In this document: in pieces, positions 5,548 through 7,557 of the stretch
Layout of the letters: each line of letters begins with the position of its first letter
How positions within the stretch are numbered: the first letter of the stretch is position 1
NCBI GenBank assembly: GCA_030684415.1
Contig: JAUXNL010000136.1
Span: 1 to 7,557 of the forward strand
Direction of reading: 5' to 3'
From: Moraxellaceae bacterium
Lineage (GTDB): Bacteria > Pseudomonadota > Gammaproteobacteria > Pseudomonadales > Moraxellaceae
DNA length: 7,557 nt
Notes under the pieces: generated by a model
What the model saw: only the letters and a program-made list of their open reading frames with translations
What the model was told of the DNA's origin: nothing
The model's database searches: none
Position numbers and translations under genes: made by a program

Positions 5548-6255
5548 CTACGGCGTCGCTGTGGGCAGGGCGAGGGCAATTTCGGCCGGGGCGAGCGCGC
5601 GCCACTCCCCCGCGGCCAGCGCAGTGTCGAGCTCGATGCCGGCGACGGCCTCGCGATGCAGGCTCTCCACATGATTGCCGACTGCGGCAAACATGCGGCG
5701 CAACTGGTGATAGCGCCCTTCCTGCAGCCAGACCAGCGCCTCACAGTCTCCGGTTTGCTCGAGGCGCGCCGGGCGCGTGGGCTGGTCTTCTTCGCCGCGC
5801 AGGGCGAGTCCGGCGGCAAAGCGGGGAGCGGTATCAGGACTGATGGGCCGTGCCGTGCGGACGCGATAGCGCTTTTCGTGACGGCCGGGGCTCATCACGC
5901 GGTGCGACCAGGTGCCATCGTCGCTGATCAACACGAGGCCAGTGGAGTCGGCATCCAGTCGGCCGGCCACATGTAGCCCGTCACGTTCCACGCCGCGTAG
6001 CAGGTCGAGTACGGTGGCATGACCGCCATCCGTGGTGGCGGACACCACGCCCAGGGGCTTGTGCAGCATGAAGTAGCGCGGGCCGCGCAGCACCAGAACC
6101 GCGCCATCAAGCGTGACGACATCGGTATCAGCAAGCCCGAGACCCGCATCACGCACGCTCTCGCCATTGACGCACAGCCGTCCGCTTTTCAGCAGACGCC
6201 GGACTTCGCTGCGCGAATGCGGGGTGGCGTGGGCAACAAACTTGTCGAGACGCAT
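5548..6255 (-). CDS. rsuA: 16S rRNA pseudouridine(516) synthase RsuA
   Basis: Isomerises U516 of 16S rRNA to pseudouridine during small-subunit assembly. It has 235 residues (E. coli RsuA 231). Layout: S4-type RNA-binding domain at the N-terminus (about 1-52, MRLDKFVAHAT...SGRLCVNGESV), then the catalytic domain with GPRYFMLHKPLG (58-69), the catalytic Asp101 in AGRLDADSTGLVL (97-109), SDDGTWSHRVMSP (111-123), EGRYHQLRRMFAAVGNHV (179-196) and LHRE (199-202). Similarity to E. coli RsuA runs end to end and is stronger than expected for RluB, RluE or RluF. The ATG at 6255-6253 is chosen by that alignment; the frame stays open to a GTG at 6333, but the added residues are unlike the family and would lie upstream of the predicted promoter. 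No good Shine-Dalgarno is visible. It lies upstream of rpsT on the same strand, and some read-through into rpsT is likely. Confidence 0.95.
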   Translation of the reverse strand: MRLDKFVAHATPHSRSEVRRLLKSGRLCVNGESVRDAGLGLADTDVVTLDGAVLVLRGPRYFMLHKPLGVVSATTDGGHATVLDLLRGVERDGLHVAGRLDADSTGLVLISDDGTWSHRVMSPGRHEKRYRVRTARPISPDTAPRFAAGLALRGEEDQPTRPARLEQTGDCEALVWLQEGRYHQLRRMFAAVGNHVESLHREAVAGIELDTALAAGEWRALAPAEIALALPTATP

Positions 6256-6281
6256 GAGTGGGGCCGGCTGGAAAAGAGCGC

Positions 6282-6310
6282 ATTGTAGCGGGCAATTCCT
6301 TGCATACGAA
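6282..6310 (-). promoter_or_regulatory. Predicted promoter of rsuA
   Basis: Reading the minus strand: TTCGTA (6310-6305, a weak -35 with three of six), a 17-nt spacer and TACAAT (6287-6282, five of six), followed by GCGC. The expected start near 6275 leaves a leader of only about 20 nt before the ATG at 6255, which supports that start codon. The -35 box overlaps the first 14-bp repeat unit. Confidence 0.5.
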
Positions 6311-6361
6311 CTGCTCCACACGAACTCCTGCACATGAGCCGACTTACACGAACAGCCCCAG
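6306..6361. repeat. Degenerate 14-bp tandem repeat, four units, next to rsuA promoter
   Basis: Four successive 14-bp units start at 6306, 6320, 6334 and 6348. Units 1 and 2 are ACGAACTGCTCCAC and ACGAACTCCTGCAC (12 of 14 the same). Unit 4, ACGAACAGCCCCAG, agrees with unit 1 at 11 of 14. Unit 3, ATGAGCCGACTTAC, is poor (7 of 14). ACGAAC therefore recurs in register at 6306, 6320 and 6348. The array lies in the divergent rsuA/murJ control region. It could be a set of protein-binding sites or a decayed short tandem duplication. Confidence 0.55.
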
Positions 6362-6496
6362 ATAAGTGGCCTCTTGCAGGCACGGTAAGCCGCATTTTTT
6401 CAGTTGGGCGCAGGGAGTGGGCGGTGCATAGGCTCACCACCTTCGCTACCATCGCCGCTTTCCGGCCGCTAGGCCGTTTCATGCCCCGGATTTCTC

Positions 6497-7557
6497 ATGT
6501 CAGCACCTGATGTCGATGCCCCAGCCTCTGCGGCTCCCGTGACGCCTCCGCCGGGGAAGGGCGGTCGCGGCCTCTGGCGTTCGACGCTGGTGGTCAGTGC
6601 GATGACGATGCTGTCGCGTGTGGCCGGCCTCGTGCGTGACATGGTCTTTCTCAACATGTTTGGCGCCGACAAACTCATGGACGCCTTTCTGGTGGCGTTC
6701 AAGATCCCCAACTTCATGCGCCGGCTGTTTGCCGAAGGCGCGTTTGCACAGGCCTTCGTGCCAGTGCTGACGGAGTACAAGACCACGCGCACGCAGGCGG
6801 ATGTGCGGGCGTTGATTGATCGGGTGGCGGGTTCGCTAACCTTGATTCTGGGCAGCCTGAGCGTAGTGGCGATGGTCGCTGCCCCCGCCCTGATTTTCGT
6901 GTTTGCGCCCGGTTTCCGTGACGACAGCTTCAAGTTCGATCTGGCGGGCGACATGCTGCGCCTCACCTTCCCCTACCTCTTGCTGATTTCGCTAACGGCT
7001 TTTGCTGGCGGCATTCTCAACAGCTATGGGCGCTTTGCGGTGTCGTCATTCACGCCGGTGCTGCTTAATCTGACCCTGATCGCCTGCGCCCTGTTCATGG
7101 CGCCACTGCTGGCGCAGCCCATCATGGCCTTGGCCTGGGGCGTGCTGTTTGCCGGTGTACTGCAACTGGCCTTCCAGATTCCTCCCCTGATGCAGTTGCA
7201 CCTGCTGCCGCGCCCGAAGGTCGATTTTGCTGATCCGGGCGTGAAGCAGATTCTCAAGCTGATGTTGCCGGCCTTGTTTGGCGTTTCGGTCAGCCAGATC
7301 AACCTGCTGCTCGATACGATTCTGGCGTCCTTTCTGGTGGAGGGCTCGGTGTCCTGGCTCTACACCGCCGAGCGTTTGACCGAGCTGCCGTTGGGGTTGA
7401 TCGGTATTGCGGTGGCCACGGTCATCCTGCCGTCGTTGTCGGCACGCCATGCCGAAAAGTCCGATCAGGAGTTTCGTCAGACGGTGGATTGGGCCTTGCG
7501 TGTCATCGTGCTGGTTGGCCTGCCCTCATCACTGGCCATGGGAGTCATGGCCGAGCC
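6497..7557 (+). CDS. murJ: Lipid II flippase MurJ (MviN), C-terminus cut off by window edge
   Basis: Inner-membrane MOP-superfamily flippase that moves the peptidoglycan precursor lipid II to the outer face. 353 codons are visible out of about 510. It aligns with E. coli MurJ throughout: SAMTMLSRVAGLVRD (34-48), DAFLVAFKIPNFMRRLFAEGAFAQAFVP (62-89), FPYLLLISL (158-166) and GSVSWLYTAERL (283-294). The charged residues known to matter in E. coli are all present at a constant offset of 23: Arg41, Arg47, Asp62, Arg75 and Arg293 (E. coli 18, 24, 39, 52, 270). The start at ATG 6497 has only GGAT (6488-6491) 5 nt upstream and gives an Ala/Pro-rich N-terminal extension of about 23 residues compared with E. 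coli. The promoter is uncertain; the best guess is TTGGGC (6404-6409), 17 nt, CATAGG (6427-6432). It is divergent from rsuA; ribF and ileS usually follow murJ. Confidence 0.96.
   Translation, partial: MSAPDVDAPASAAPVTPPPGKGGRGLWRSTLVVSAMTMLSRVAGLVRDMVFLNMFGADKLMDAFLVAFKIPNFMRRLFAEGAFAQAFVPVLTEYKTTRTQADVRALIDRVAGSLTLILGSLSVVAMVAAPALIFVFAPGFRDDSFKFDLAGDMLRLTFPYLLLISLTAFAGGILNSYGRFAVSSFTPVLLNLTLIACALFMAPLLAQPIMALAWGVLFAGVLQLAFQIPPLMQLHLLPRPKVDFADPGVKQILKLMLPALFGVSVSQINLLLDTILASFLVEGSVSWLYTAERLTELPLGLIGIAVATVILPSLSARHAEKSDQEFRQTVDWALRVIVLVGLPSSLAMGVMAE

Noticed and set aside
6481..6510. A 9-codon open frame (ATG 6481, TGA 6508-6510) overlapping the murJ start in another frame
   Set aside because: No ribosome binding site is visible and overlaps this short arise readily by chance; there is no sign of codon conservation to judge.

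Overview
The window looks like a stretch of core chromosome from a GC-rich gammaproteobacterium, most likely Pseudomonadales-like. The protein sequences read closest to their Pseudomonas and E. coli counterparts as I remember them. The order ispB / rplU-rpmA-obgE-proB / rpsT / murJ is the one known from Pseudomonas chromosomes. The species cannot be named from the sequence alone. I see no insertion sequence, phage gene, CRISPR array, tRNA or rRNA.

Layout: (1) 1-562, minus strand: the N-terminal 187 codons of ispB (long-chain polyprenyl diphosphate synthase), cut by the window edge. (2) 563-879: a divergent control region with a good rplU promoter (709-737) and a leader of about 136 nt containing hairpins. 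(3) 880-1469: rplU and rpmA (L21, L27), closed by an intrinsic terminator (1483-1511). (4) 1606-2817: obgE/cgtA, the ribosome-assembly GTPase. (5) 2893-4020: proB (glutamate 5-kinase), preceded by a perfect inverted repeat that overlaps a possible promoter. (6) 4070-4954: a YedA-like EamA/DMT transporter, then a two-way terminator (5104-5130). (7) 5150-5413, minus: rpsT (S20) with a GTG start and a clear promoter (5479-5507). (8) 5548-6255, minus: rsuA, the 16S rRNA pseudouridine-516 synthase. (9) 6256-6496: a divergent intergenic region with the rsuA promoter and a degenerate four-copy 14-bp tandem repeat. (10) 6497-7557, plus: the first 353 codons of murJ (lipid II flippase), cut by the right edge.

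Functionally, rplU, rpmA, obgE, rpsT and rsuA all serve ribosome build-up: two 50S proteins, a 50S assembly GTPase, a 30S protein and a 16S rRNA modifier. IspB and MurJ serve the envelope and quinone side; ProB starts proline synthesis; the YedA-like protein is an exporter of unknown substrate. Several predicted promoters share a GC-rich discriminator just after the -10 box, which fits growth-rate and stringent control of translation genes.

No undescribed multi-gene system is visible. The points most worth checking are regulatory: the rplU leader, the proB palindrome-promoter overlap, a 12-bp box shared by the rplU and proB promoters, and the 14-bp repeats next to the rsuA promoter.
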